From Oscheius tipulae (Eukaryota > Nematoda > Chromadorea > Rhabditida > Rhabditidae): 64,000 bases of DNA. Below, piece after piece: positions 10,837 to 23,340 of this stretch. Position 1 is the stretch's first letter; each line of letters begins with the position of its first letter. The notes under the pieces are model-generated. The model ran no database searches. It was not told the origin of the DNA and worked only from the letters and a program-made list of their open reading frames with translations. The position numbers were made by a program, and so were the translations under genes. Where the stretch lies: positions 248,001 to 312,000 of the forward strand of contig JASJZH010000006.1 in NCBI GenBank assembly GCA_037178975.1, given 5' to 3'.

Positions 10837-12208
10837 TTAGTGGAGACGGACACGGCGTCTTCTTCCGTAGCCGGAAGGCTGAGAAGGATAGCTGGGGGAG
10901 GGGTAGTTGCTCGGAGCAGGAGAGTTGTAACCTCCATTGGTAGGAGGAGATGGTCCGCCAGCATAGGTGGCAGGAGTATCTCCTTCAGGGTTCTGGGGAG
11001 CAGAGGGCTGGACAGGGGTCTGTGGGTGAACAGGTCCGGCAGGATATCCTCCGTTGGATCCTTTAGGTCCAGCTCCATTTCCTCCTCTAGGAGGCTGGTC
11101 GCTCTCACCACGAGGAGGGCAAGGGCAATAGGCCGCATCGTCTCCCACAGTTCCAGACTTGCCAGCTTGTCCAGGAAGTCCATCATGTCCATCGTGACCA
11201 GGTGAGCCAGGAGCACCTTGCGGTCCTTCTGGTCCAGCAGCCCCATCATCTCCATTGTTTCCATGTTGCCCAGGAGTTCCAGGGGGTCCCTAAAATGTTT
11301 TGGATTACTTTCGAAATTTGTCGAAATTTAGGTTTAGCTGCAGGGGGGCCTGACTACTTTTGGGGACAAGCGGAAATTCCACATAATTGGGAGAACACAA
11401 AATGCAAAAAATTAACTGATGACGCACTGTCTTTTCAAGCGGCTCATAAGATTTTTCTTGAAACTTACCATCCATCCAGGTTCTCCAGGCTGACCAGGAG
11501 CGCCAGGGAAGGAAACAGTACCAGGCATACCGTCAGGTCCGTTGCTACCGTCAAATCCAGCCATACCCTTCTGTCCCTGCTCTCCTTGAGCTCCTTCAGG
11601 TCCAGTAGGCCCATCGTTGCCAGTTGGACCCGGCTTTCCAGAGCTACCAATGAATCTATAGAAAGGCTATGATTACCCGTAGAAAGGCTATAATTACCCG
11701 ATCTCTCCCTGAGGACCAGGAGGGCCAGGTGGTCCCTCGGGACCAGGCGGGCACTTGATGCAACCACCGGGCTGATCAAAAGCGGCCAAAAGAGAAATTC
11801 CGCTAGCTCCGGGCTTTCCAGACTCTCCCGGTTGTCCTTCATCTCCACGGTTTCCGGGCTTTCCAGGCATACCGGGAGGTCCAGCAGGGCATCCTTGGCT
11901 ATTGCTGTCGCAGTTGCACATTCCAGGGTAGACGTATCTCTTCTTACGGAAGACGCTGGGCATGGCATTCTGGGAGGATCCAGTGGGACTCTGCAGGATC
12001 AACAGACGATCCCAAGTGTCGTCGGCCATGACCTTGAACTCGTCCATACGAGACTCAACCTAAAAATTAAGAACTCTTACGGATCTGTTGAAAGCCTCAC
12101 CTCATCACGGAGACTATTGATATCGTTAACGATATGCGCGACTCCGATCAGGGCAGCAAGAACTGCGGCGAGGCAAAGCCCCGCGCTGATATGTCCAAAA
12201 GACGACAT
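10837..12208 (-). CDS. Cuticle collagen
   Basis: There are four exons: 12208-about 12102, 12061-about 11700, about 11650-11470 and about 11291-10837. The N-terminus has a short cytosolic part and a membrane or signal-anchor stretch (about residues 9-27: LCLAAVLAALIGVAHI). A region before the Gly-X-Y part contains the subtilisin-like cleavage site FRKKR. Three Gly-X-Y blocks follow, bounded by Cys pairs (CNC...GC, CIKC, CPCPP), then a Pro/Ser/Tyr-rich C-terminus ending in GYGRRRRVRLH. This is the nematode cuticle collagen layout. The protein would be secreted, trimmed and cross-linked in the extracellular cuticle. The second intron contains an internal tandem duplication. The third holds a fragment resembling the last bestrophin exon. 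Which col gene it matches cannot be said by eye. Confidence 0.92.
11324..11371 (+). repeat. Fragment similar to the last bestrophin exon, in a collagen intron
   Basis: About 48 bases on the plus strand match the acceptor and start of the final bestrophin exon (minus strand near 6700-6645). Both read AAATTTAGGTTTAGCTGCA, then after a short diverged stretch CCTGACTACTTTTGGGGACA. It is antisense to the collagen gene. It could be a gene-fragment duplication, or both could come from one dispersed repeat. Confidence 0.6.
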
Positions 12209-12750
12209 GATCGCTGTCCTTCTCACTACCTCGGTCGTTTTTAAGGGCGCCTGGGGGCGACGCGCGCGTGAAAAAACTGCCCAAAGACTGGCTAAAGATG
12301 GACGGACGAGTGAAAAAAATCCTAATGCGAAGATTCTTCCAATGGATACAACGCGTTTTTATTGGGCAGCTAAAGCGACTCTGAAAATAGGAATTTTTTC
12401 TAATGCTCGTTTCAATAGATTCATGTAGGAAGATTGAAACCGTTTCTTTAACACAAACTCTTGGTATATCACAGCCTTCATGAAGATAGAACAAAACATG
12501 CTAAGAGTTGCAAGGCATGGGCCGTGGACATGCCAACCTGTATCCCGTGTTTGGGACCGATTCGTTCACGAATCACTGAGAAATGTGTTTCGTCATTTCG
12601 GTTTAGTGCTCATTATTAAAAGGTCGCAGTTCCGCCATTTCGGAAGATAAACTAGTTTTTTAAGATGAAAGAAGCTCTTATCTAGCTCTCCAACTTTGTA
12701 GAACATGGCAAAAACGAATTTGTCCTAGATGGGTATAGACGCCAGGAGCA
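12209..12750. other. Upstream region of the collagen gene
   Basis: No exon is supported. It contains repeat-like text (CAACTTTGTAGAACATGG at about 12690) that resembles the CAACTTTGCAGAAGATC type motifs at 16860-17080. Confidence 0.3.
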
Positions 12751-12890
12751 TACATACGCTGACAAAGGTGACATAAGCTGCCAGGGGCTAACATAAGATG
12801 ACAGAGGAAGAAATAAGCTGCTAGAAGTTGGCCTTAGTTGACAGCGCTTGACATTAGCTGAGAGAAGTAGACATAAGCTGACATTTTTGC
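12751..12890 (+). repeat. 20-bp tandem repeat, about 7 units
   Basis: Units of exactly 20 bases start at 12771, 12791, 12811, 12831, 12851 and 12871, with a diverged one before. The consensus is close to ACATAAGCTGACAGAAGTAG. Units differ from one another by several bases, so the array is old. Confidence 0.75.
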
Positions 12891-15800
12891 GCTGGCAACT
12901 GGCGCCGCAGAAGCACTATTGGGCCAGATTCGAATCTCATTCCCCCTCGATATTTTTCAGATTCCCAAAAAAGCGGCGAAGCCGCCTTACATGATTATCT
13001 ATACTGAAACGTAAAGTTACTCAATCCGAACCAGTATGGTCCGATGCCCGACTTATGTACCATATATTTAGTTTGCGTCTCTCAATTATTTCAAAGTTGC
13101 GAAAAGATTGCCTATAAATGCTATCAATAGAGGTTATCACTGTTATGTCGATACTGTCCGTGTCAACTTAATCCTGCCCTAGCATCTTTGGTTCCATTAT
13201 AGTCACACCCATGCATGAAAAGCTTTCCATTCAGCCATGGTTTTCAGGAAAAGACGACCTACTACTGTTGCACAATCAACACTCCTCTTTATGAATGCCG
13301 CGACCAACTCGTCTGCACGCATGAGCTTAACAAATGCTCGAAATGGCTTTACTACGTCGATTTCCATGATTTTAATGACATCTTCATCGTTGAAGAATAG
13401 AGATGGGTTTTATTCACAAATGGAAAACCTGAGAAAACGAATAAATTAAGAAGTCCAAGGGGTTATAGATATCGCAGTGAGTTTTTAGAGAGTAGTTGCA
13501 ATAGAGTCGGCTCTAACATTTCTTCTGGTCCATATGCTATTGGTATCCTTTTGAAGTTGAAATCTGTCGGTCGGACAATTATTTTCCCGAAACTTCTTTT
13601 ATCAACAATTGATGCCGCTTCTGCAAATGGCGATATTGGCAAAATCGAGGTGTCTTCTTACCCGATAAACACAGAAGAATAGTCGCAATTAACTGCAAAA
13701 GGAACAGCTTCATATTATTCTGGAAAGCGAATGTATTGCTGGACACAGGGTGAAGCAAGGGTGAGACAAAACATGTCAGAAGCAGATGAATATAAGAGGT
13801 CTGGAGAGCGGCAAAAACAGCTAGGTGCCAATGACCGAAGCGGTATGAAAAAACGATGTTTTTTTGTTCCTCATGAGGATTTCAAAACTCTAATAGTAGC
13901 CAGACTTTCATTTTGTGGAAATAGTATGCCAAGTTGCTTGCTCTATATCATTTAGCCATTTGTATACAAAAATATACACTGACACTGTATCAAAACCTGA
14001 CAATTGTTTAAACAGAATATCGTCCTGATGTTTTGTCTCATACAGCAAAACGGAATGGGGCAGGAGAGAGAGTGAAGAGAGAAAGTTTTCTTAAATTTAT
14101 AATTCCAAATTATAGCTGCATGTGTAGCGATACAATACTAATGAGAAAATATAGTCCCAGTCACGAAAGATGACAATTTAATAAAGCCACTCTACGAAAG
14201 GATCTACAAAGGAGCTGGAAAAGTTGTGGAAAAGGATAAGACAGTGTAACAGATGATTTCAAAGGGAATCTGCACGTCCAAAAGGCTTACTGACCATGAC
14301 GTGCTGCTTAATTATGTATCAAAACATCGTGTGCACGTCTTGACTCGTGTTCCCTATTCAACCTTACCGGAAGAAACAAATCCCTGACGCAATTTCGGTT
14401 CGGATTTTCTCAATTTAAACGCAAACAATAATTGGTTTCACAGATCAGAGAATCTGGTTCAAAGTTGGAAGTTGGACAAGCGGAAAATTGGATGAGTTAC
14501 GTAGACAAGGTCTAGCCACGCAAATGTGGAAATTTTGTGAAATTCTTATTGAATGTCATCCTCAGAACTCGGGAGTTGAGGGTGGACAATTAATGCTTAT
14601 TGACTGTGCTTGAGGGTGGAGCTGGTTTGGTGAATAGGAAGGATTTTGAAAGTTCCAGAAGGAAACACTTTGGGGATTAATCTTGTTTGTAGAGGTCAAT
14701 CAGACAGGAAGCATGTGTGGGAGAGGAACTTTACACAAAGGGCAAAGTCTGAATGTGGTAGCAGCTTAAAGAAAGGGAGTATTGTCTTTAAATAGTTTGT
14801 TAAACTAAAAATACAAAGTAAAGGCTGCCAGTCATGATCATTGGCGACCGTGGTCTTTGTTTTTGTTTAAATGGAAAATCGCGATGCAATTAATATGGTT
14901 CAGTGAAATTCCTTAAGCTTTTCACACTTTTTAAAAGCTGATATGTGTGCTTTTGTCCCGTTGGCCTTCCCCTTTACGTTGAAACCTATAAAATGAAGAC
15001 AAATCCGTTTTGCAATCCAACGGTAAGGAATAAAGTCTTACAATTGGCATTGGTTTGAGCTGAAGTATTAGTTTTCCTAATGGGCAAAGAGTGGTAAATC
15101 AGCTAGAAATTAAAATAAGGCCGCTGCTGAAAACCCACTGAAGAAAAACAATGCAAATTGAATACTTCCACCCCAAAAAGAAGCTTATCGAAATAGGAAA
15201 TGACGTTTCCTTTTCCACCGGGTCTCAAGAGGCCCACCCCAATATCATTAGAGGCCCCAGTAGCTTTTCAGCTCCCAATTATCATAATTCCATTAAGGAG
15301 CTCTCTCATGTTTCGGAAAGGTTAGCTCAAAGGAAAACAAGACAGATCAACATTGGGGGTTCTATATGATATTCTGGGAAGTTCCAGGAGAGCTAGAAAG
15401 ACACGTCACGCTATGACTAGACTTCTTGGGTAGAGAAAACATAGGTTACCAAGGTCTTGACTACCGAGATGACTTATACTATAAACTGTCCCAGTTAAAC
15501 TTGACTAGACAGCGTGGAAGCAATAATAACTTTGAAGAGAAGTTTTTCGCTATTCAAAACAGAAAACTTCCACACAAGGGCGAAAGAATTTAACAAATAA
15601 ACTGTTTCTGTTAAATAGTTTTGGCCTCAAGCAATAGTGCTTCAAAACGCCGTTGGAAAGAAAGAAGCAAAGGCTTGCGTGCCCTTCTTTGAGAAGATCC
15701 ATTCAATTTTGTTTATTGAAGTTGATCTGTTCATTTGGGTGAGAAACAAGATAAGAAGAATTGTTCTTCCAAGCATGGAAATTCTGAATGCGGTTTGTTA

Positions 15801-16500
15801 TGGACTGTGAAGGTTAAATTTTTACCTGCTGTCGAACTGTTACAGCTGAGTGAAAGTTTGTTGACTAGCTTAGCAGCAGTGTTTTACCACTTTGAGCCAG
15901 ATAGGACAACATCTAAGAACGTTGTTTAATGTGGATATTTCAGTAAAACATTGAACTTCCCCAGATCGAACAAAGACCTAAATTACAGACTCCAATACGT
16001 TCTTAGTCAGCTAAACAAACTGTTAATTCAAGGCCTTCGAAAAGTTCAAAACGTATTCAGCCGCAATTATGCTATAGACACGTGCCTGAACACTTGAAGT
16101 AACCAAAATTATACTACGAAGGGATGTAGTTAGTTACACGAGAGGTGATTACGAGTAAATAAGAAAAGTCTGGCTGGGCATTGACTCAAACATAAAGTGA
16201 TCTAAAGGACACCTAATTGACCCCATCTGGACTGTCTAGAGATGGGAAACGTGTTGATATTTTGAAGGTGAGGGAGGTTTCGTGTTCGCAGGCCATTAGG
16301 TCAAGAGAAGTCAACAGTCAAAAGCTTTCCATCAGATTGGATTGACGTCTTCGAGCCCTCTCCCAGAAATAGCCGTTTGGGAATAATTTATTCTGGACTG
16401 CAAGACTGACCGCTACTGCTGAAAAATGTACAACAAAATAGATGATTTACATTTAATTAGTCAACTTCTTCAACTTTAGGGCCTCCACTACCGCCCTCTG
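12891..16500. other. Gene-poor stretch
   Basis: No convincing exon is seen. Short frames are broken by stops and lack paired splice signals. It includes a TTTG microsatellite at about 16500-16521. Decayed repeats are likely but none can be classified by eye. Confidence 0.35.
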
Positions 16501-16859
16501 TTTATTTGTTTGTTTGTTTGTCCGTGGCAACGAAAAAGGAGCGTTCAAACTATGTTGTCCAGAATGTTTTTTTTGTTCAGAAACAGCCTTTGCTTAACTG
16601 GGTAGCAAGTCAACTTTGGGGGCGCACTAAAACGACAATAACTGTGGGAAAGAATTTGTAACCAGCTCTTAACTTCTACTATTCTGTCCCTAAGTCACAG
16701 TCACAGCGTCGCGAGCTCCTTCATACAACATCTCCAAAATGAAAAGCTACGAATGGTTCAAGTAAACTGAAAATTACCTGACTCCCTTGAACGCTGTAAA
16801 CCAAACTTTATTAGTGCCTTGGCGCGCTCATTTCGGCTCAAAAATATGCTTTTTTCAGT

Positions 16860-17150
16860 TTTGGTATGTTCTTAAAAGTTGTAACTCGTCTCGAAATCTA
16901 CAACTTTGCGAAACATCATTTTGCCTGAAACCTGCGTTTTGATGTTGGCCGAAATGACTTGATTTTAAGCCAAAACCGACAGTGCCTTGCACCCTTTGTT
17001 TCGGGTCGAAAAAGAGTTTTCTTAGCATTTCATGATCTTGTAGCCCGTACCGAATTCCACAACTTTGCAGAAGATCGCAACGCTTGAAAACACTTCGTCG
17101 ACCCGTATGAGTTACTTCATTTTTGGCTAGAGTCCCGCGTGTCACCCCCG
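16860..17150. repeat. Internally repetitive sequence
   Basis: Related motifs recur (CAACTTTGCGAAACATC at about 16905 and CAACTTTGCAGAAGATC at about 17060, each after TTGTA...CGAAATCTA / TTGTA...CGAATTCCA). This suggests diverged repeat units. A long minus-strand frame across them is probably a by-product. Confidence 0.4.
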
Positions 17151-17336
17151 TACCATCTCTCACCCGCAGGTTCCCATATATAACCAGAAAGATAATTTCG
17201 ATTCAGCTTTCGGGCTTATTGTATCGTGTTGGCGGTACCCTCAGACCATGATCGTTGTAGAACGAGTCTAACGAAGTAGCTTCGAGAGTGGTCTTTGGGG
17301 GGAAAATACCGCTTTTTGGAGAAGAAAGGGCTTCAG

Positions 17337-17561
17337 CCTGGCATTTTGTCAGACTGGGACCCTTTTTTCTGCGAGTGTTTTGAAAACACTTTTTAGGCTC
17401 TCATTTGGCCATGTATCCGCATTTGGCTTATGCAGATCCGCAAAATTATTTAAAACAAACCTTTGCTTCAAACGACTTTTCAGTGAGATCGTTCTTTGAC
17501 GACACATTCTGCACACTAGCTGGCATTTTATCAGACTGCGACCCTTTTTTCTGCGAGTGTT
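17337..17561 (+). repeat. Direct repeat, about 43 bp, two copies
   Basis: 17337-17378 and 17519-17561 share GCTGGCATTTTGTCAGACTG type sequence followed by GACCCTTTTTTCTGCGAGTG, with about four differences. No coding meaning is seen. Confidence 0.65.
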
Positions 17562-19152
17562 AAAGGCGTCGAGTACAGAAAGATACTAATGTATTGATGC
17601 TTTTTTCTGATTTCAAACTTTTAGACCAAGCTTTTATAATGTTTTGGATCAGATCCCGTTTCATTGGTTTGATGCTCTTCTTCTTGACGGACATATCTGT
17701 CTTTAGACGTAGTTAATTTAGTGACGACACCTATCTTCAGCTACAATCAGTAGGAATAAGCCTAACAGTTTTCGATTTTTCACTCTTAGTTTTTTCCTGC
17801 ATTTTTGATTGTGCCAGTATGATTGAAAGGTCGCGATAATAATCAGTACGACTACTATTACTGCCTTATTTTCTCGAAGCATATTCTGCTGCAGGAGCAT
17901 TTGTATGTAACCCTGAATGCCTCTATAAGGTCAAATTTTGCTGCCAACGCCCTAGCTTTTTCACCAGCACATCCTCTCTCCGATTTTGCTAGACATATAT
18001 ATATACATATTACTTAATAGTTATGGGGAAAAGATTTGTCGACTACAATCTCCTCATTTTCAGGCTCAACAGCTGGCAGGAGCTCAAGATGTCTTTTTCC
18101 ACAACATTTCTCGTCTCGAACAGCGTACGATTGTCAAAGGTTGTTAAAGTCTTCTATGTTTTAGGCGCTTGGACTAGTGGACAGCGAGAAGAGGAAGAGG
18201 CTGACTCCAGAGAAGGAGAGAGCCAGATGAATCAGTGAGGAAGCTCTAGTTAGAGGTGGGTTTGAGAAAATGTTGGCAGCAGCTGATCATTATACAAAAT
18301 TCGACACAGTAATATGCGAATTTTCACTGTCCGCTCAAATAATCCTTCTGCTTCTCGCCCAAATCATCTTCAGTTACTACCCCAACGTCACTGCACCGTC
18401 GGTTGTCTATTCATCCAATCGAGAAGACTTCCAGAAATGCATCTTATCTACGCCTAGCTACAGTTTCTTCACACTGTTGTGATCTAACATTAACTTGTCG
18501 TGTCAATGTCATCCTTTCTTCATGAATTTGTTGCTTTAAAAGGCGTGTAACTCAGTAGATGTGGCTCTACGGTCTATGGGAAATACTGCTGTCTAGTTAA
18601 CAGCAGAAGGTTCCGGTCATCCCAGGGTTTGAGACAAAGCTGGTGTCAAATTCTACTTCTTCAAGCCGCTACTTGGCGCTAAACTTTCCTTTGTTCAGAG
18701 AATCTTTTTTCGAAAAACGTATGACATCGAGTAGAACACACAATCAGACATTATCTCCGTCACGACTTCTGTTTCTGTATATTTCAAGCAACACTTCCTT
18801 TCAGTCGAAAATTACTGTTTTCAACTTTTCAAGAAAGTTGTCGTCAGAAAGAATTCCCTTTTTTCAAACGCAGTCTAAATAAGATAGAAACCTCATTTTG
18901 CTTTCAGTGTCTCAAAGACATTGTTAGACTATTTTGCCCGTGTTTGAAATACTATCCGGCCTTCTAAATGTTTTTCAAACTGATTTGTCATAACTTGTCA
19001 CTTACACAGCACTATTTAAAGTCAATTTTAGTTAAGTGGTAATCTGTTTTATCGTTTTAAAGGCACCACTTACCTGTCTGCTGTAATTTGCTCACCCCCA
19101 CAACGAGCCACAAATACTCCTTCTAAAAGTTTCTTCCATCTTCTTATTCAGA
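17562..19152. other. Gene-poor stretch
   Basis: Several short open frames are present, but none has flanking splice sites or recognisable protein features. A short AT dinucleotide run is at about 17997-18008. Confidence 0.3.
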
Positions 19153-19418
19153 ATGCTCCGTAAATTCAACTCGGAAGAGTGTCTTGACATTAAAAAGACG
19201 AACGCTGGCGTTGGCCGTCTTCAATATCTTCCAGATTCGTTCCGTCAAAAGTGTGAAGACTTGACAACTATAGATGATCATTCTGATAACTCGTCTCTCT
19301 CTGATCAAGGTTCCACTCAAAATGTGCGGAAAGAAGCTCAGCTGGAGCAGAAAACAAATCATCTTTGCATAAATGACTCTTTGACGAGGAAGAACAAAAC
19401 TTTTGGCACTAAATTGGT
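19153..19418 (+). CDS. Possible first exon of an unidentified gene
   Basis: An ATG sits right after an acceptor-like CTTATTCAG. The frame reads MLRKFNSEECLDIKKTNAGV... for about 89 codons to a good donor (AAATTG/GTGAGA). The composition is Ser/Asp/Lys-rich and protein-like. No family is recognised and no clear second exon was found downstream; a frame at 20124-20238 (Ser-rich, preceded by TTTAG) is only a candidate. It could be a short false exon. Confidence 0.35.
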
Positions 19419-19551
19419 GAGACATGAGAATTACATTTGGAGCACTCTATCCAGTTACTGTTGCATTGCACTATGAACCTTACCAGTCGCTTACGCTTCT
19501 GGCGGAGCAACCCAATACTCTTTGGCACTGTTTGACTATTTAAACTTCACA

Positions 19552-19606
19552 TCTGGGATAACACTTGACAGAAAAGTCCACAAACATTGTCAAGTGTTAT
19601 TCCAGA
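19552..19606. other. Strong short hairpin
   Basis: A 19-base arm (TCTGGGATAACACTTGACA) is followed after 17 bases by its complement with a single mismatch. The fold would be very stable. It could be a small inverted repeat element or part of a structured RNA. Confidence 0.6.
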
Positions 19607-22087
19607 TTAGAGTCGTCTTGCGTCGCAGACGGACGCCATTTGCAAACTGTAAAGGTAGGATAAGCAATATTCTAAGAAGCTGTACATTAGACTAGAATGT
19701 ATAAGTTAGGAAAAGCTTGTCTTACAACAAAAAAAAACAAAGGGGATGTGATCAAAGACATGACACACTTTTAAGAACAAATGGTCTATATTTATGATGC
19801 GCAGTGTAAATGCGGTTTTCCCACAACAGTAAACGACCGAAACACATTGTCAGTGCATATTTTCAGCAGCACCTCCACTCTTCAGATCCACAACCGATGT
19901 CCTGCCGATCATTTCCTGGCGATAAAATCACTTGGGCACGTTTCTGTTACACATATACCAAAATCCTGTCCTTTAGACTCATCTTCCTAAACGAGGTTCC
20001 AGTTTAAAAATCAATGCTTCGCCTGAAACGTACACGTTTCTGGACCGTGCACCAAGCATGATTTTGAACACAGCCTCGCGTATGTGCGTCTCAAAACATC
20101 AAATTATCAAGTGTAACTTTAGGTCATCCTCGCATGACTCCAGAGATGCGTCTTCATCTGATTCGTACCGATCGGGTCCAGTTTCCTCGTCCCCCACTTT
20201 GGAAGCGTATCTGGCTCCATATTCGAGGGCTCGACGGTTGGTAGTTTTATTACCAGAGCAATTATGGATTTCAGATCGATATCAGTGACTTTTTTTCTTA
20301 GGCAGTCGCATATTTTGTCTATCTCTAGTTAGTTCACGCAATTGAGCCACCGAATACTCTCAGTTTAAAAAAAACAGTTAATTCTTATTGTTGCAACATT
20401 ATCAGGCCCGTTGAAAGTCGACACTTGGAAGAATATTGGTAGAATCACATGTACTATGCTAGAATATCGTTGTATTTAAAAAATAAAGAGAACAGTTATC
20501 CTTTTGTTTGAAACCGTATGCACAAGTAGTGACACTTTTTTTTGGTTTTTTTAATGTGAATTTACGCTAGTTGATGGGGTTGTCTATCTACCATTGTGAA
20601 ATCGAAGGAAGAAGCCCTGGTCAGGGAGCACGTCGCTGTCGATAAGATCATTGAGAGCTTCACAAGTCAAGGTGTCTTCTGGAGCCAGATGGTCTAAACT
20701 ACAGATTTTTCTCCGCCAGTAGAACAATATTTTTCCTTGTAAGCAGTCTGTTTTGTGTCTGCTATCAAACTGACGACGTAGCAATCTTTGTGAATAGTTT
20801 GTCAAGCAAGCCGCTTTACTCGCTCGCATTAAGTTTATGTTGGCGAACTGGTAGAACAATTGAGCTTTAGTAGTAGATTGCTATCAAGTTGAATCCGAAA
20901 TTTGAAGAGCTTTGTTAGTATACTTTAACACGAAGCTGGTATCGGTATCAATATTAATGTGCTGAAAACCTTTTTATATTCATTGATATCTTAGTTTCCC
21001 TCTCTTTGCACTTCACACGACTGGTGTCTTTCATTGCTTGAGAACAAAACGAGTCCATAGCAACGGGGGTCTATGTGGCAGACCAAACTCGAAAGGGAAA
21101 AATCGAAAATTGAGAAGAATGGGAGAGAATAAAAGAGAGCCAATTGTCACGTAGCCCGTATTCCCATGATATTTTATTCTTGTTATCCCATCTAACCCCT
21201 CTGCAACCTTCTTTCGTCTTTTCCGCCAAATCTCATTTTTCAACGTCCTGCCATACCGTAACCATTTTACGCTCAGAACACCACCGTTTGAACATTTCCC
21301 TTGTTGAACAGTTTTTGGAAATTTTCCTCTTGTTGCAATTCCGTGTTGATTTTCCCCCAGTTTATCGTCTGAATGTTGGATTATTGAAGACTGAATAACT
21401 CTAAGACCAAGACTGAACAAACTTTGATTGAAAAAGGTTTGCTTTTTTCAGTGTTAGTGCTCGATAGAGCTTAGACAGCTGATCGGAACCTCGAGGTTGC
21501 TATACGGCCATGGCAACACCTCGATTCGATCTCCGTTCCATTATACATGCAAGTTTTTCTGCCTTCCTGCCGGGCTTAATAGCAGTCTGAGCTCTTTCTG
21601 CTCGTGTCTTTCCTCTCCAATTTGACTGTTTATAGTCATCTTTCTTTTTTCATTAGGCAATGTGATAAGGAGAGCGAGAGCGCGTAATCAGTCACTGTTC
21701 CGTGAAAAGCTGTGTCACTATCTTTGTGTCGTTGTTCTTTTTTCCCGCGTTCCCTTAATTGACGAGAATGGTCTTTGAAAAGAGAGGAATTTTTTTTTTA
21801 TATTTCTCTTTATTTTATTCTTTATTTCCCTTCACATTTTTGGGTCATCGAGAGCCCACTTGCCTTCAATTTCCATCGAAGAGCGGCAATTTCTATGTCT
21901 CTTTAGTTCGACGTATCAGACACTGATTGAGATTCCGGTTTCATTTGTCAGTTTTTGTAATGCGAACCTCAAAAAGCGAACCACCTTAGAAATGTTAACG
22001 TTCCGTCGCTTTCGTTTGGTAGCTTGCTCTACTTTGTTAAATACATCTGCCCTGGTCGGGAAAGCTATAAAACTTATTTCTAGCGAT
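19607..22087. other. No confident gene
   Basis: Weak open frames on both strands. The best is minus 20859-20584 (DHLAPEDTLTCEALNDLIDS..., with an internal acceptor-like CTGTAG and a GTAGAT after it), which may be one real exon of an unidentified gene. T-rich runs are at about 21789-21840. Confidence 0.25.
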
Positions 22088-22400
22088 ATGTCAAGCAAGG
22101 AGGATCCACAGTCTGAGGACGAGGCCTGTTTCGGATGCTCAGGTTCTGAGGAGGATGAGATTTGCCCTCCTGGAGGTTAGTTCTCGTCTCTTGTTTGTCA
22201 ATCCCAATTCAGTAAACTATTATTCATTTTACCAGCCAGTCCCAGACTCTCCACGACAAGTGTCCAAGCTCTTTGGTCACAGATCTGGTTGCTCGGATGT
22301 TATTGAAGCAGAGATTATGAGAACGCCTGCCCCTGCTGAGGAGGTGGAGCAACCGTTGGCTAAAAGAGCCAGAGTAGAGTCTCAGAATGCAGCGTCATAA
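22088..22400 (+). CDS. Small acidic nuclear-type protein, unidentified
   Basis: Two exons: 22088-22175 or nearby, and about 22238-22400, joined by an intron that starts GTTAGT and ends CCAG. The 82-residue product starts MSSKEDPQSEDEACFGCSGS and ends QPLAKRARVESQNAAS. It is acidic and Ser-rich at the N-terminus, has a middle SPRQVSKLFGHRSG stretch, and carries a likely basic nuclear localisation signal (AKRAR). A TTTCTAG acceptor stands directly before the ATG, as expected for a trans-spliced start, so the gene may be complete. No family is recognised. Confidence 0.55.
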
Positions 22401-23340
22401 GGTATCTGATTTTAGTATTCTTCATCATTTTTGTTTGAAGGGTACTCCGACGCGACAGACTTGAGTAGCTTTTCTCTAAATGGTATTAAGGTTAGCGCTA
22501 CATTTAGTCTCTGTCGCTCGTTCAAATCCTGATTCCAGCAAATTAATCTGATTTTCGGTGGTAGTTCCCGGATAATCCTTTTTATATGCGGGACCCTACA
22601 ACGTTGAATGTGAAGAAATCGTGACAATGAACACGTTGCAGATTTTCATCGCTGGCCGATGGACTAGGTTTTTCTTCAACAACCGTCAGATGTTCCGTTG
22701 GCCCTATATTGGACTGCACTTCTCCAATGAACCATCTTTTCCTGGTTATTGTTTGAGAAGTAGTAGTGTAGGCTCACATATCGTTGACCCTTCTTTTTCT
22801 TGTTCTGTATAAAGTCTTTTGAACAAGGTTTTCAAGAAGAGACACATTAAGAAACGGGATTATCAACCAATTGACTATCAATATGTTCTATGGAGTGAAA
22901 AAGGCTGCTAGCCAAAATTTGCCTGAGACAAAGATTTCAAAGCGTACTGGCAACTGACATACCTTGACGGAGGCAAAAAAAGTGGGAGCTGGTAGGCAGA
23001 GTACAAACAACAAACTATATTGAGAAAGCACAAAGCTCAAAAAAAACAGAAAACAAACACTCTTTCACTGTTTGAAATGGTTTGAGCCAAATGTCATCCG
23101 TTTTTAGCGACAAAACAATCAAACGAAAGCATGAAAGGGAGAGCAACTCATGTTCTCACGGGCTGTAGTTTCCCATTGTCAATTGTTATGAGCCACTAGT
23201 ATTTGGATACCGCTGACGCTTGGAGAAAAGTCCTATTACAGTTGGCATGTTTCTTCGCTCAATTAGGTATTATTCAATTCGATTCCTTGAGACGTTTCAG
23301 AGATGGCCCGTACTGTTTCCGAGACGTCTTTCGATACATA
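22401..23340. other. Intergenic, no gene seen
   Basis: Upstream flank of amidase 2. An open frame continues upstream of the amidase ATG to about 23203 but has no ATG there, so it was not included. Confidence 0.4.

Noticed and set aside
10813-11205. Long plus-strand frame over the collagen gene
   Set aside because: It is the antisense shadow of the Gly-X-Y region; the Ser/Arg-rich composition is what reversed collagen codons give.
16855-17163. Minus-strand frame of about 100 codons
   Set aside because: It lies in diverged internal repeats and has no splice or family support.
23203-23340. Upstream extension of amidase 2
   Set aside because: The open frame has no ATG before 23341, and the paralogue begins at the matching place.
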